A stretch of DNA of 64,000 nt from Salinarchaeum sp. Harcht-Bsk1 (GCF_000403645.1 NC_021313.1:1321014-1385013), one strand, 5' to 3'. Positions 36,449-48,100 are shown, counted from the stretch's first letter. Notes: generated from the sequence alone by a model not told the origin. A program made the numbers and translations.

Positions 36449-38209
36449 ATGAAGGAGAGAAACCTCGTGGAGGTGGCCTTCAACCACGAGGAGGCTGACC
36501 GGCCGGTGGAGAGAGATAGGGCTTCAGGTAAGCTCAAAAACCATCGAATTTCTATAGAGGCCAACCGACTAAAAGCCGGCAAGCCCGACACAGAGCTCCG
36601 CTCCCTCTCCCACCTCGATCAAGAAGCTGTCAAGCTCCTCGAGCACCAGGTCGACGCGGCTCATCGCGCCCTCTTCGAGATGGATGGCAAGGCGCTCCTC
36701 GCCGACGAAGTGGGCCTCGGGAAGACAATCGAGGTCGGGATGATCCTCGCAGAGATGCACCACCGAGGGACTGACGAAGCAGTGCTCATCCTCACGCCGG
36801 CCCAGCTCGCTCAGCAGTGGCAGGCCGAACTCCTCGAGAAGTTTGGCCTGGAGTTCGTCTGCAACTACGACGACGAGTTCGAGGGGTTCGGCGTGCACGA
36901 CCGGATCATCGCCAGCATCGACACCGCCAAGAGCGATCGCCACCGATCGACGGTCCTCGCCCGGGACTGGGATGTCCTCGTCCTCGACGAGGCCCACTAC
37001 GTTAAAAACGAGGAGACGGATCGCTACGATCTCGTCGACAGGCTCTCCTACGACTACGCGTTCTTCCTCACGGCGACGCCGATCCAAAACGACGTCACCG
37101 ACCTCTACAACGTCGTCTCGCTCCTCCGACCCGGGCTCTTCGGAACGCGGGAGGCCTTCCACAACTACTTCGTCGAGAACGGTCAGGACACGCTGGTCAA
37201 TCGCGACGACCTCCAGCAACGGCTCCGCAACGTCATGATCCGCAACCGGCGCGAGGAGACGGATATCGACTTCACGGAGCGGAACGTCACGACGACAACC
37301 TTCGAGCCCTCTCCCACCGAGCGCGACCTCTACGAAGCTGTAACGAACTACGTCCGGGGTGCATATCGCGAAAGTCAAGGACAGAAGCTCGTCCTGATGA
37401 CGCTCCAGAAGGAAGTCGTCAGCAGTCCAGCCGCCCTCAGGGGCACGATCGAGAAGCGCCTCGACGACGATGAAGACGAACCACCGGCCCACTCCGACGA
37501 GCTCGAATACATTCTCGAGTGTGCCGACGCCGTCGAGACGCCAACCAAGCTTAAGCATCTCCGGGAAATCACCGAAGAAGCCGCAGAACGAGTCAAGAAA
37601 GGGCGAGTGGTTGTTTTTACTCAGTTCCGGGCCACCCAGTCCTTGATCCTGGAAACGCTCCGAGAGGAAGGCTACACTGTTCACGCATTCCACGGTGGAC
37701 ACTCCAGCGACGAGAAGGAAGCAATCGTCGAGCGGTTCGAGGACGAGGGGGGCGTGCTCGTCTCGACGGACGCCATGAACGAGGGGCGAAACCTCCAGTT
37801 TTGTAATGTGATGGTGAACTACGATCTCCCCTGGAACCCGATGAAGGTCGAACAGCGGATCGGCCGCATCCACCGCATCGGCCAGGACCGCGAGGTCTAC
37901 GTCTTCAACGTCGCTCTGGAGGATACCATCGAGGAGTACGTCTTGGAAAAGCTCTATCACAAGATCGATCTCTTCCAACAATCCGTCGGCGAGCTCAGCG
38001 AGATCCTCACCCGGCTCGAGGAGACCGGCCGAAACTTCGAGGACGAAGTCTTCGAGCGCCTCGTCGACGCCGACTCCGACATCGAGCTCGAGAACGACTT
38101 CGACGCAATGGCCGTTGATCTCCAGGAACAACGCGAACTCGCTGACAAGGTGAGCGACTTCAACACCGGCGTCTTCGAGGGCTTCGATCTGGGGGCAGAC
38201 GATGACTGA
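36449..38209 (+). CDS. SNF2-family helicase/translocase of the methylase-DUF499 system
   Basis: A 586-residue superfamily 2 translocase. Motif I DEVGLGKTIE is near residue 86, motif II VLVLDEAHYVKN near 178, and motif III FLTATPIQND near 203. The second RecA domain has VVVFTQFRATQS, GVLVSTDAMNEGRNLQFC (motif V) and VEQRIGRIHRIGQDR (motif VI). It belongs to the RapA/HepA-like group used as DrmD in DISARM and as companion of DUF1156 methylases. It likely moves along DNA rather than unwinding it. Together with the methylase (28389) and the DUF499 ATPase (21906) it makes a complete predicted system, interrupted here by the 31-36 kb genes. The stop overlaps the next gene by 8 bp. Confidence 0.87.
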   Translation: MKERNLVEVAFNHEEADRPVERDRASGKLKNHRISIEANRLKAGKPDTELRSLSHLDQEAVKLLEHQVDAAHRALFEMDGKALLADEVGLGKTIEVGMILAEMHHRGTDEAVLILTPAQLAQQWQAELLEKFGLEFVCNYDDEFEGFGVHDRIIASIDTAKSDRHRSTVLARDWDVLVLDEAHYVKNEETDRYDLVDRLSYDYAFFLTATPIQNDVTDLYNVVSLLRPGLFGTREAFHNYFVENGQDTLVNRDDLQQRLRNVMIRNRREETDIDFTERNVTTTTFEPSPTERDLYEAVTNYVRGAYRESQGQKLVLMTLQKEVVSSPAALRGTIEKRLDDDEDEPPAHSDELEYILECADAVETPTKLKHLREITEEAAERVKKGRVVVFTQFRATQSLILETLREEGYTVHAFHGGHSSDEKEAIVERFEDEGGVLVSTDAMNEGRNLQFCNVMVNYDLPWNPMKVEQRIGRIHRIGQDREVYVFNVALEDTIEEYVLEKLYHKIDLFQQSVGELSEILTRLEETGRNFEDEVFERLVDADSDIELENDFDAMAVDLQEQRELADKVSDFNTGVFEGFDLGADDD

Positions 38210-39368
38210 CGCGGCTCTGCCGGTAACCGAACGCGCAGTCGAGCAGTTCGTCGAGGAATATCTCACATCGATCGGCGGGGAGATCCAGAAGCGGGACCGA
38301 ACGTGGTCAGTTACGTTGCCCGATGCTGCGCCGACGGAGCTCGACATCGAGGGGACCGACCTGGTCGTGGCGAGTGATCCCGAAGAGGTTCCGGATGGCG
38401 CCCTCGCTATCGCCCCCGATAGCGATTTCGTGAACCGCCTGCTCGAAGAAGCCGGGAAGCTGGCACCCGTCGGTTCGTTCTCGCTGACTGCCGGCACCTT
38501 CGACCTGCAGAATCGACTTCCTTCATGGATCACCGGTGGCCCCGCGCAGGTACTCGAGACCTCGTTTTCTCCGTACTACGATCGGCGCGCCCTCTGTGTA
38601 CTGTTCGATGTCGGGATCGAGACCGTGAGCCAGTTCCAATCCGAAGAGCTCAGAGCGGTTGCTGTCGACGCGAAGAACGCTGAGCCGTTGCCGCGTCTGG
38701 CAGAGACGTATCTGGAGGTCACCGGGGCTGATTCCCCGCCGCTCGAAGAAGGGAAAGAGCTGGACGCTCAAGCCCTTGAGACCACGCTGGATGCTGCGAA
38801 GGAGCAGATCGAGCAAGAAATCGCTCCCACTGTCGAAGAAATCCGAGAACGGGCGACTCGAGCAGCGGACGTGGAACTAGAAGAGTACCGAGAAGTTGTT
38901 CGACAGCGCCGGCAGGAACTCGACGACGAGATTGACCGACTAGACGAACGGATCGCCGAGATTAGTAAGGAAATCGATTCCGCGGACGAGCAACACGATC
39001 GGGTCGAGGCACTCAGGACGCGAAAACAGCTTCGTGCAGATCGTGAGGAACTCGCTGCCGAACGCGACGAGCTCGTCGAGAAGATCGAAGCCGGGTTCCC
39101 AGAGCAGCGACGGGAAATCCGCGATCGGCACGCGCTAACCGTCCGCGTTCAACCGTCCATCCTGACGACGGTGACCTACGAAAGAGGCGATATCGAATAC
39201 CAACTGGAAATCGACGGGGCGAGAACGACCGTTACCTGTCCATATGCCGTCGGAATTGGGGTCATGGAGGCGCCCACTTGCTCCCGCTGTGGACGGACGT
39301 TAGACGGGGAGAGCGCATTGACAATCGAGGACGGTGAAGTCGTCGGGAACTCCTGTTGTGAGAGGTGA
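38202..39368 (+). CDS. Coiled-coil protein with C-terminal zinc ribbon, partner of the SNF2 helicase
   Basis: A 388-residue protein. Residues 200-310 are a long charged coiled coil (EEIRERATRAADVELEEYREV through DEIDRLDERIAEISKEI to AERDELVEKI). Residues 345-388 carry CSRCGRTL and a final CCER, four Cys that could hold zinc. It begins 8 bp before the end of the helicase gene, so the two are co-translated; the coiled coil may couple the motor to DNA or to the ATPase. I do not know a family name. The N-terminal 190 residues are mixed alpha/beta with no motif. Confidence 0.65.
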   Translation: MTDAALPVTERAVEQFVEEYLTSIGGEIQKRDRTWSVTLPDAAPTELDIEGTDLVVASDPEEVPDGALAIAPDSDFVNRLLEEAGKLAPVGSFSLTAGTFDLQNRLPSWITGGPAQVLETSFSPYYDRRALCVLFDVGIETVSQFQSEELRAVAVDAKNAEPLPRLAETYLEVTGADSPPLEEGKELDAQALETTLDAAKEQIEQEIAPTVEEIRERATRAADVELEEYREVVRQRRQELDDEIDRLDERIAEISKEIDSADEQHDRVEALRTRKQLRADREELAAERDELVEKIEAGFPEQRREIRDRHALTVRVQPSILTTVTYERGDIEYQLEIDGARTTVTCPYAVGIGVMEAPTCSRCGRTLDGESALTIEDGEVVGNSCCER

Positions 39369-39370
39369 AG

Positions 39371-40072
39371 CTATCGCCCGATCCGGTACACGAGCATCGC
39401 CGGATCGGAAGATAGTATTCCGGATGCCAGGGCATCCACGACTGCATCCGCTCCAGATACAGCGAACGCACAGACCGGTGCCGGGTGCTGATATCCGACG
39501 TCCGAAAGCGTCACTTCAGTATCGGATGCGAGCGAACTAGACCCAACGTCGATCGTCGGCGTCCCGGAGTCCCTGATGGCCTCGAGAAAAGTAGGCGTCC
39601 GAGCGAGGACGATACCTCCCTCCTGGAGGAAGGACATCTCTTCGGAAAGGATCTGCCTCGTTCGACCCGCGAGATTCTCCTCCAGGGGCGACGACTCGAA
39701 ATCGCTCGAAGCGAATGGCGAAATGAGTGAATTGCCCACAATGTCAGCGATTTGTTCTTCAGTTGCTGGTGCGGCCTTTCCTCGAAAGAACTCCAGTGAG
39801 GCAGATTCACTGACTGGTACCTCAGAACCTCCGTTCACGAGTTCCGCAAATGAAGCGGGAATATGTAGATCGCCTAATCGAGGTTCTGTTGGAGCTGCAC
39901 CCAGCGTAGCCTGCGTTTGTGCCTCGAAGAGTTGCGACCCTTCTACCTTCTCGGCCGATGCTTTGGCGACGAGTAAGGAAGGATCGAGAAGTACGTCGAT
40001 CGGAGGCTGAAGAATGCCCTCCAGTTCGGACCGAAGTTGGCCGGTTCCGTCGCTCATCTCGTTCGGTTCCAT
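39371..40072 (-). CDS. Hypothetical 233-residue protein (possible PIN-like fold)
   Basis: It converges with the zinc-ribbon gene, 2 bp between stops. IDVLLDPSLLVA, DLHIPASFAELV and GIVLARTPTFLEAIRDSGTPTIDVG give the order acidic strand, helix, strand, helix seen in PIN-type nucleases, but the full set of acidic residues is not clear. No membrane segment. It may be an unrelated cargo gene between the helicase pair and the first internal integrase. Confidence 0.5.
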   Translation of the reverse strand: MEPNEMSDGTGQLRSELEGILQPPIDVLLDPSLLVAKASAEKVEGSQLFEAQTQATLGAAPTEPRLGDLHIPASFAELVNGGSEVPVSESASLEFFRGKAAPATEEQIADIVGNSLISPFASSDFESSPLEENLAGRTRQILSEEMSFLQEGGIVLARTPTFLEAIRDSGTPTIDVGSSSLASDTEVTLSDVGYQHPAPVCAFAVSGADAVVDALASGILSSDPAMLVYRIGR

Positions 40073-40299
40073 GTGGGGCGTCAGTAAACACCTAGGGATA
40101 CGTCACATTGATACTGTGCAAGGAGGGGTTGAATCGCGAAACTTCCGGCATTTCGATTGTCGGTGCCGGAAACCGGCTCTTCTCGGTTACAGAGACTGCT
40201 CTACAGTAGAAGATCCGATACAGCGGACAGAGGAATTCCGCACGTTTTCGAGACGCCGTGCGACAACGAAGTCAGGGGATCCTCAAAGGGCAGATGGGC

Positions 40300-41370
40300 A
40301 TGTCTCAAGACGCCCTCGAACCGATCGAACCGGAGCGAGCGATTGAACTGTACCTCGAGGATCGAAGCGACGAGCTCAGGACCGCAACGCAACGCGCCCA
40401 TCGGTCTGCACTCGGCATCTTCGAAGAGTGGGCAGCGGAATACGGCCTCACCAACCTCAACGACCTCAGTGGGCGCGACCTCATCGCGTTCAAGAACTGG
40501 CGAAAGAAGGAGACGGACATCTCGACGGTCACGCTCAACGGGGCCCTCGGGATTCTCAAGCGGTTCTTCCGCTTTTGTGAGATCATCGAAGCCGTCGAGC
40601 CTGACTTCCACGAGCGCGTTCCGTTGCCCAACGTCCCACCGGACGCGGAAGTCAAGGACGACGCCCCGGAGGACGAGGCCGTCGAAGCGATTCGGTCGTA
40701 CTACCAGCAATTCGAGTATGCGTCGCGCCGCCACACCCAGTTCGAACTGATTGCTGAAATAGGCGTGAGGCTCGGCACAGCCATCGCGATCGATCTCGAC
40801 GACATTCAGTGGGATCGGGAAGCCATACAGATCAGACATCGACCCATGGAGTCCGAGGGAGAGACGCCCCTGAAGAACGGGGCCGGTGGAGAGCGAATCG
40901 TCAACCTCTCGCCGTCGTTCACCGGACTACTGGAGGATTACGTCCAGCACAATCGCCACGACGTCGAAGACGACGTTGGTCGCGAGCCACTGTTCACGAC
41001 GTCAAAAGGCCGGGCGTCGACGACCACGATCCGGAGGGACTTCTATAAACTCACGCGACCCTGCGAGTACTCGAACGACTGTCCGCACGATCGCGACATC
41101 AGCGATTGTGAGGCGACGGCTCCCGTACAGGCGACGACTTGTCCGTCCTCGTTCACCACCCATCCGCTCCGAAAGTGGTCGATCATGCAGCAACTGAACG
41201 ACGGCGTTCCCAAGGAAATCCTCAGTGACAGGGTGGACGTCTCCGTTCCGATCCTCGACAAGCACTACGACCAGCGGAGCGAAGAGCGGAAATCACAGCG
41301 GCGACGGGAGGTCCTCGAGTCCAACCACAGGCAATATCACATGACGGACGGTGGTAGTAGGGAAGAATAG
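40300..41370 (+). CDS. Tyrosine recombinase/integrase (internal copy 1)
   Basis: A 356-residue integrase. The N-terminal SAM-like core-binding domain (TATQRAHRSALGIFEEW...NDLSGRDLIAFKNWRK) is followed by the catalytic domain, with Arg in EIGVRLGTAIAIDLDD, His-x-x-Arg in THPLRKW and Tyr in ILDKHYDQR. A Cys-rich insert (CEYSNDCPHDRDISDCEA then CPSS) precedes HxxR and is shared with the integrase at 49652, so it may bind zinc. ATG at 40300 (MSQDALEPIEPERA) is preferred. The two internal integrases are clear paralogues (same motifs, same insert, same ends) and bracket the AddAB-like genes. It directly faces addA (60 bp between stops). Confidence 0.88.
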   Translation: MSQDALEPIEPERAIELYLEDRSDELRTATQRAHRSALGIFEEWAAEYGLTNLNDLSGRDLIAFKNWRKKETDISTVTLNGALGILKRFFRFCEIIEAVEPDFHERVPLPNVPPDAEVKDDAPEDEAVEAIRSYYQQFEYASRRHTQFELIAEIGVRLGTAIAIDLDDIQWDREAIQIRHRPMESEGETPLKNGAGGERIVNLSPSFTGLLEDYVQHNRHDVEDDVGREPLFTTSKGRASTTTIRRDFYKLTRPCEYSNDCPHDRDISDCEATAPVQATTCPSSFTTHPLRKWSIMQQLNDGVPKEILSDRVDVSVPILDKHYDQRSEERKSQRRREVLESNHRQYHMTDGGSREE

Positions 41371-41430
41371 GCCAGTTACAGGTCCTAAGTTTCGTGGACC
41401 GATGAAACACGCGTCGCCCCACCGATTCGG

Positions 41431-44400
41431 CTATTCATTTTCGCGACGCTCGGCGACAGTCGATGCGATCCGCGCATCCAGTTCTTCGGTCAGACTCTCG
41501 AGGTCCTCGGGTATCCAGTGGAACCGTTCCGGGTGATCCGAGGTCGTGAAGAGTAACGTCGCCTCTACCTCTCGCTCGGGATCGGCCTGGTGAAGCGCGA
41601 CCGCGTACGCTCGCATCTGCCAGGCATGGTGCTCCGCCTTCTCCTGAATTCGAGCCCGGTCCTCTACAGCGCTCGTCTTGTAGTCGACGACGTGGAACGC
41701 ATCCTCGGTGACCACCAGCCGGTCGATGTCCTTATAGACCTCGCCCGATTCGAGCGTTGCCCGCACGGGCTTCTCGTCCACTGCGGTCCCCTGGATCCCT
41801 TCGACGAACTCGACAGCTGTCCGGACGTGTGCCTGCAGCTCGGAGATGTCCGAATCCTCGATTCTCACGAACTCGTCGTCCTCGGTTGCGAACTGCTCGG
41901 CCATCCGCCGAATCGTCATCTCGTCTTCTGGAGTCACACCAAGCTCAACCGCTTTGTGGACGACGTCGCCAAAGACGTTCCGCGGCATCGAGCCTGCCCC
42001 GCCATCGCCCACCGGTCCCTCGTAATCCGGCGGCGTGTAGCTGACGTAGCGCCCCGTGTGATCCATCGTGACGTCGCCGGGGGCGCCATCCTCGATCAAC
42101 GAGCCAAGGTACGAGGCCGGTATCGAATACTCCGGGTCCAACCCCGACGTTTCGACGTCGAGAGTCAGCTCCGGTGACTCCTCCGATCCAGATTGCTGTA
42201 GTTCGGTTCCCTCCAAAGGAAGTCGGACCGTCGCTCGCCCCATCCCGTTCCGAAGCGCCGTCGCCTCCCCTTTCGCCGCCAGATTGGCGATAGCATCGTC
42301 GTCGAAGAGCACCGGCCCGATTAGGTCGTGCCAGTTCGAGGGGTCCGCTTCATCACCAGTGTCGAGTGATTCGATCCCATCGCCGTCACACCCGACCGTC
42401 CCGACAAGCCGCAGGTGATCCCGAGCCCGCGTCATCGCAACGTAGAGAATCCGCTTCTCCTCGGCCACTGCCTCGCGCTTGCGCTGGAACTCCAGGCGCC
42501 GCTTGAGTGTCGTGTTGGCTTCCTCGAACGCGTCACCAACTGAGAGCCCCTTGATCCCCAACAGCGTCGTCCGCTCGCTTGATACAAGATCCTCAACCGT
42601 CTCGAACTCCGCGATGCCCTCGCCATGGCTCGCTTTGAGATTGAAATCCTTCGAGATCCCCGGCACGAACACCGCCGGGAACTCCCGCCCCTTCGCGTCG
42701 TGGATCGTCATGATCCGGACGCCGTCGGCGTCCTCCGGCACCGTCGCCTCACCCTCCCGCGTGGAGAGTTCGACCTCCCGCTCGATTCGCTCGACGAGCG
42801 CCGGCAGCGTTTGCAGGCCGTCCTCGCTCCAGCCACGGAGCCGCGAGCGGAACTTCTCGACGTTCGCGACGGCCTGCTGACCTCGCTCGCCGACGGCCAG
42901 GCTCGCGAGGAAGCCGGTGTCCTCGATGATCCGGCCCAGCAGAGAGTCCCACGACTCGACGACGGTCGTCGGTCCGTCGGCCCCAGCCAGCCCCCGCCAG
43001 CGCTCGATGGCCTCACGAGCGGCGGAGAGTTCCTCGTGATCGGTTCTCTCCAGCGCAGCCCAGAGCTCCCCGCTGCCGACCTCCTTGCGGTCTACGTCCT
43101 CCCAGAGCCCGACGACCGTCGGATCGTCGAAGCCGAAAAGCGGCGAGCGCAACACGCCGAACAGCGCGAGGTCGTCGTCCGGATCCTGGAGAACGCTGAA
43201 GAGATTCCGCAGTGCCACGATCTCGGGGCTGTCGTAGAAGCCGATGCCGGAGGCGACGGTGTAGGGCACGTTCAGCGATGCAAGTGCCCGCTCGTATGTC
43301 TCGAGGTGCGTCCGCTTGCGGAGCAAGATCGCGACGTCGGACGGGTCGAGATCAGTCGGCCTGTCGTCTACCTCGCCGTCTTCCTCTTGCTCGTATCGTT
43401 GGGTATCCCCGTCGAGCAGCGATGCCACCTCACCGGCGAGCGCCCTGGCGTCGAGTTCGACGGAATCGTCCGGTAAATCCCGGAGCGGATGCTCCGCATC
43501 GAGCACCCCTTCTCTCACTTCTTCCTCCTCGGGCACCGCTACGAACGTCGTCTCTGTGCCGACGCCGTCGTGATCCGATCGATCGGGCTGGAGCGCCTGG
43601 GGATCGGGCTCGAACTCCGTCGCGTCGCCGTCGATCCCGGGCGGTGCGTCTCTGTGGATCTCGGGGACGCTCCCGAACACCTCATCGAAGAGCCCGTTGA
43701 TCGGCTCGAGGACCGACGGAAGCGACCGGAAGTTCACCGACAGATCTCGCTCGCCAGCGTTCTCGTACACCGAGTCCAGCGGGGGCGTTCCGGCCCGCTC
43801 GTTTGCCCCGGCAAGTCGCATCCGCTCCGCCCGGTACTGCGTGACGTCGGCGCCCCGGAAGCGGAAGATGCTCTGCTTCTCGTCACCGACGACGAAGACG
43901 TTCAGCCGATCGTATTCGTCATCGAGAGAGGTGAGCAACTCGACCAGTTCCCACTGGCGCGGATCGGTGTCCTGGACCTCGTCGAGCATGACGTGGTCGA
44001 ACGTCTCGCGGAGGTCCTCGCGAACGTCCGGAGACGACTGTAACAGCTCGATGGCGCCGTCGATGAGGTCGGCGAAGTCCAGGACGTTCTCCCGGCGCTT
44101 GCGCTCCTCGTAGGCGTCGTGCAGGTCTTGGAAGAGCGAGGCGAGCGCGACGTAATACTCGCCAGCGTTCCGGTCGACGCCGAGCCGATCCGGGATCGCC
44201 CACTCTTCGACGGAGAAGGCGTCGACGAGCTCCGTCGTGGCTGCTTCGTAGCGGTTCCCGTTCGCGCCGGCCCAATCGCCGTGTCGATCGTAGGCCCAGC
44301 TGTCCCAGCCGCCGTTGTAGGGCGTGCCGTCCGCTGTGAGGGCCTCACAGATCGCTGCAGCGGCGTCATGGATCTCCACGTCTCCAGGGCATCCACAGGG

Positions 44401-45188
44401 AGCCCGGGGCGCTCGTCGCCGCCGTACGTCTCGACGGCCTCCGCGACGTTCCTCGCGATTCCGATGCGGTTCTGGCCAGCATCCTCCTCGGCAGCCACCT
44501 GCTGCAGGTCGCCGAGCGCGTTCTGGACTGACGTCCGGCCCAACCGATCCCGCGCATCGTCGGGATCGATCGGTGAGTATCGCTTCTGGACGAATTCGAG
44601 ATACTCCGCAGCGTCTCGGTCGGCCCACTCGTCGGCCCACTGGCGGGCGTCGTGGTGCTCGGCCAGCAGATCGCCGAGGAGCTCATCAAGCCGGTCCCGA
44701 TAGTAGAGCTCGGTGAGGCGCTCGATGCGGGGATCCTCGAGGTTCTCCTCGACGAACCGCTCGACGGTCTCGAGCTGATGCCCTCTGGCGGCCGTCTCCT
44801 CGATCACGTCGAAGCCCACGGGGACGTCGGCCTCCAGGGCGTACTCACGAAGCAGTCGCGAGCAGAAGCCGTGGATCGTGTGGACGTAGGCCTCCGGGAG
44901 CGCGTCGTGGTACTCGCGCCACCGGTCGTACTCCTCGCCATCGAGGCCGGAGAGCCGGTCACCCACCGACGACCGCACCCGCTCCTCGAGCTCCGTTGCA
45001 CCGCTCTCCGTGAAGGTGATTGCGGCGATAGAGTGGGGGTCGGCGTCGGTCTGCTCCAGCAGCTTCAGATACCGCATCGCGAACGTCGTCGTCTTCCCGC
45101 TCCCGGCGCCGGCCGTAACGGCGTAGTTCCGGTCGTGGGCGAGGGCGGCGAGCTGCTGGGGCTCCTCCAGGTCCTCGAAGTCGACCAT
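41431..45188 (-). pseudogene. AddA/RecB-like helicase-nuclease gene, frameshifted near 44380
   Basis: Two overlapping frames encode one protein of about 1250 residues. Frame one (45188 to about 44380) holds the start MVDFEDLEEPQQ and Walker A VTAGAGSGKTTT. Frame two (about 44380 to 41431) holds DEVQDTDPRQW (motif II), VGDEKQSIFRFRGAD, MTIHDAKGREFPAVFVPG, YVAMTRARDHLRL and a C-terminal nuclease with HVVDYKTSA (D-x-K). In frame one LPVDALE runs straight into non-coding composition, while frame two resumes with VEIHDAAAAICEAL; a single missing base around 44376-44383 would explain it. Either the gene is inactive or the assembly has an error. It is an UvrD-type helicase with PD-(D/E)XK nuclease for DNA ends, overlapping its addB partner. 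Confidence 0.75.
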
Positions 45189-48100
45189 CAGTTACCACCT
45201 CCGGCGCCGTAGGCGTCCAAATCGAGCTCCGCGTCCCGGGCTCGCTCGGAGACGTAGTGCTCGCCTTCGTCGATCTCGTCGAGTTGGTCCTGTCGGAGGT
45301 GATGGCGCACGTCGCAGGAATTCCGGAACGTGCAATCCTCGCAATCGGCGTGGTCCGCGCTCAACAAGGTCGTGTGGAACGCGCCGTCGTCGATGGCCGA
45401 CGCGATCCGACCGAGCCGCGACGAGGTCACATCGCGAATGAACCGTCGGTGCTGCTCGACGTCGTCGAACGGGAGCCGCCAGGTCTGGCCCGTCGGCGTG
45501 ACGAGCGGGAGCCCGTCGTCTGACCCGACGGCCGCTTTCGAGGTTACCTGCCCGGCAGTCGGATCGACGTCGGTCGGTGATTTGAGCCCATAGTAGGAGC
45601 CACCGATGGCCTCGTGGGGAATGCCAGTCGCGTCCTCAAGAATCTCCTCGAGGGCGAGGCCGTAAAGGGGAAGCTGGAGCTTCGTCCCGTCGGTGACGTC
45701 GGCCCTGGCCGGAGTATTCCCGGTCTTGTAGTCTCGAACGTAGATCCCGCGGACCCCGTCGGGAAGATGGGGCGACGCCCCATCGGGAACGACGTCGATG
45801 CGGTCGGCGATCCCCGACACGTCGACAGGCCCGTCGGGTGTCTCGACGGTCACCGGCTCCTCGGCCAGCAGCTCGACGTCGTCAAGATAGTCGATGCCGA
45901 TCGCCCCCTCGAAATAGGTCGGGCGTGCATGGGCGCCGTCGGCCGACTCGAGTTCGGCATCGAGGAAGCGGACGAAGAGCCCATCAGCCCCGTCGTGTGA
46001 TGGGCCGTAATAGGGGTTCTCCGAGGGGGACCCCAGTCCCGCGAGGATCCGGGTGACGGTCCGCCGGGCGAAGGGCGTCTCGATCGATCCCAATTCGTCG
46101 ACGCGGGCAAGCGATTTCGAGAGTAGCTCTGACTCGAGGTGTTCTCGATCAAACTCGGAGAGGGCGACCGGGGAATGGGCCTCTTCGCGGAGCTCGCGAT
46201 AGAAGTCCGCGAGGACCTCGTGGATGAAGATTCCTCGGTCGGCCCGACTGACGTCGTTCTCCTCGCCGTAGTCCTCGTCGAACCCCAGGACGTTGTTAGC
46301 GAGGTAGAGGAACGGACAGCGGGCGTAGTTCTCCAGGGCACTCGGGCTGTAGGGCTCCCGTCGCCAACTCGGGTAGATCTCCTCGAGTAGCTCGCCGATA
46401 TGCCCGTCGTGAGCCGTGTGATGGGGCTGGGCCCGTCGCCAGGCAGTCGTGAGGCCCCTCTCAGCGAAGGTCCGTCCGTCGTCGGTGAGCCCGTCGGCCC
46501 CGTCGAGGGCTGCGACGGGCTCGTCGACGGAGTCGAACGACTGGGGACCGGCCCACTTGGCGTACCGCCGCTGGACGTCTTCGCTCGTCACCGACGGGGC
46601 TCCGTCGGGAGCGCCGTCGGTTGGCCAGACGGATCGGCCGGCCTCATCTCCGTCGGACGGCCCGTCGACGTACCGTCGGAGTTCGGTGACGACGGGCGCC
46701 GGAACGTGCTCGACGCCATCGACGGAGTGCCGTGGGGTGGATAGCACCACCTGGCCGGAGCCCGTGAGCAACGTTCCGAGAATGTACCGGGCCCGTCGGC
46801 CGGTATGGGCCCGACTGAACTCCTCGTCGGCGTCGTTAACGGCGCCGAAGAAGGCCATCGTGTCCTGTTCCGTCGGGAAGTAGCCCGACGTCAGCCCGAG
46901 CACGAAGGTGTGCTCGAAGGAGGCCATCTCGGCTTCCGCCATCGGGAGCACCCGGACGTAGCCGTCGCGCTGGCTCGGTCCGCCGACCAGTTCGGCGCGT
47001 AACGCCCGTCGGCCCCGACCGACGGGCTCCTCGTCGGAGACTTTCGGAGCGATGGCCTCGAGGGAGTCGAGCACCCCTTCGACCGACTCCCAGGCCGACC
47101 GCTCGTAGGCGGGTCGATGGGAGCCCGTCGCCGTCGACGGCGATCCGTGCTCCTCGACGGCTTCGCCGACGGTGAGGTCTTCCAGGAGGTCCCCGAGCTC
47201 CTTCACGTAGCCCGCCAGGGACGCGCCGTCGGGATCCACCCGGTCGCGGAGGTCTTCGATCCCGACGGCCGTCGTCGCGGCCTCGTCGTCCTCGAGCGCG
47301 TCGAGCAGGGCCTCGATTGAGTCCCCGTCAGCCGACTCCTTCGCCCGACGGACCGCGGCCGGGTCGACGCCGAACGCCTCCAGCGAGACGAGTGCGTTCG
47401 AACAGAGCGATCTGAGTGGAGTTACGCCGGATTCCCCGTCGGCGAGATCCAGGAGCCCCTCGACGGCGTCACCGACGAGGGTCTGCTCGATCCCGATGTC
47501 GTTCGTGAACGTGAACGGGACGTCGTAGCCCCCGAGCGTCTCGGCGAGGATCCCCCGGTACGTCGTCCGGTCAGTGACGACGACGCCGACGTCGGACGGG
47601 TCGACGTCGTTCCGGGCGAGCAGCCCGCGAATCCGACGGGCGATCGTCCGTACTTCCTCGCGCTCCGTCGACGGTTCGAGCCACTCGATGCCTACCTCCG
47701 ACGGGGCGTACGACCGCGGATCGCGGGAGGCGACGTGGAGGCTCCGAACGGCGTCCAGCCGTCGGTCGTCGACGGACTCGGGGGGCTTGTAATCGAGCTG
47801 GAAGCCGATCGCCTGGTAGACCGTGAGCTCCTGTTGGACGCCGAAGTCGAGTCCATTCCCACCCATCGAGTCGTGGACGAGCGACAGGACGGCGACCGTC
47901 GGGAGGTTCCGACCAATTCGGGCGATGGTCTCCCGTTCGGCTGGGGCGAGTCGGGTCAGTCCATCGAGGACGACGGCGTCGACGGAAGCCGGGACGGCGT
48001 CGAGTAATTGGTCGCCGTCGAGCAACGCCAGATACTGCTCGGAATTGACCGTCTTCCAGTCGGGATGAAGCTCCTCACGGAGCGATTGATATTCGGCATA

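Noticed and set aside
41431-44640. Reading the second AddA frame as a complete gene with its own start at 44640
   Set aside because: Its first 85 residues are Arg-rich shadow sequence; the true N-terminus with the Walker A motif is in the other frame.
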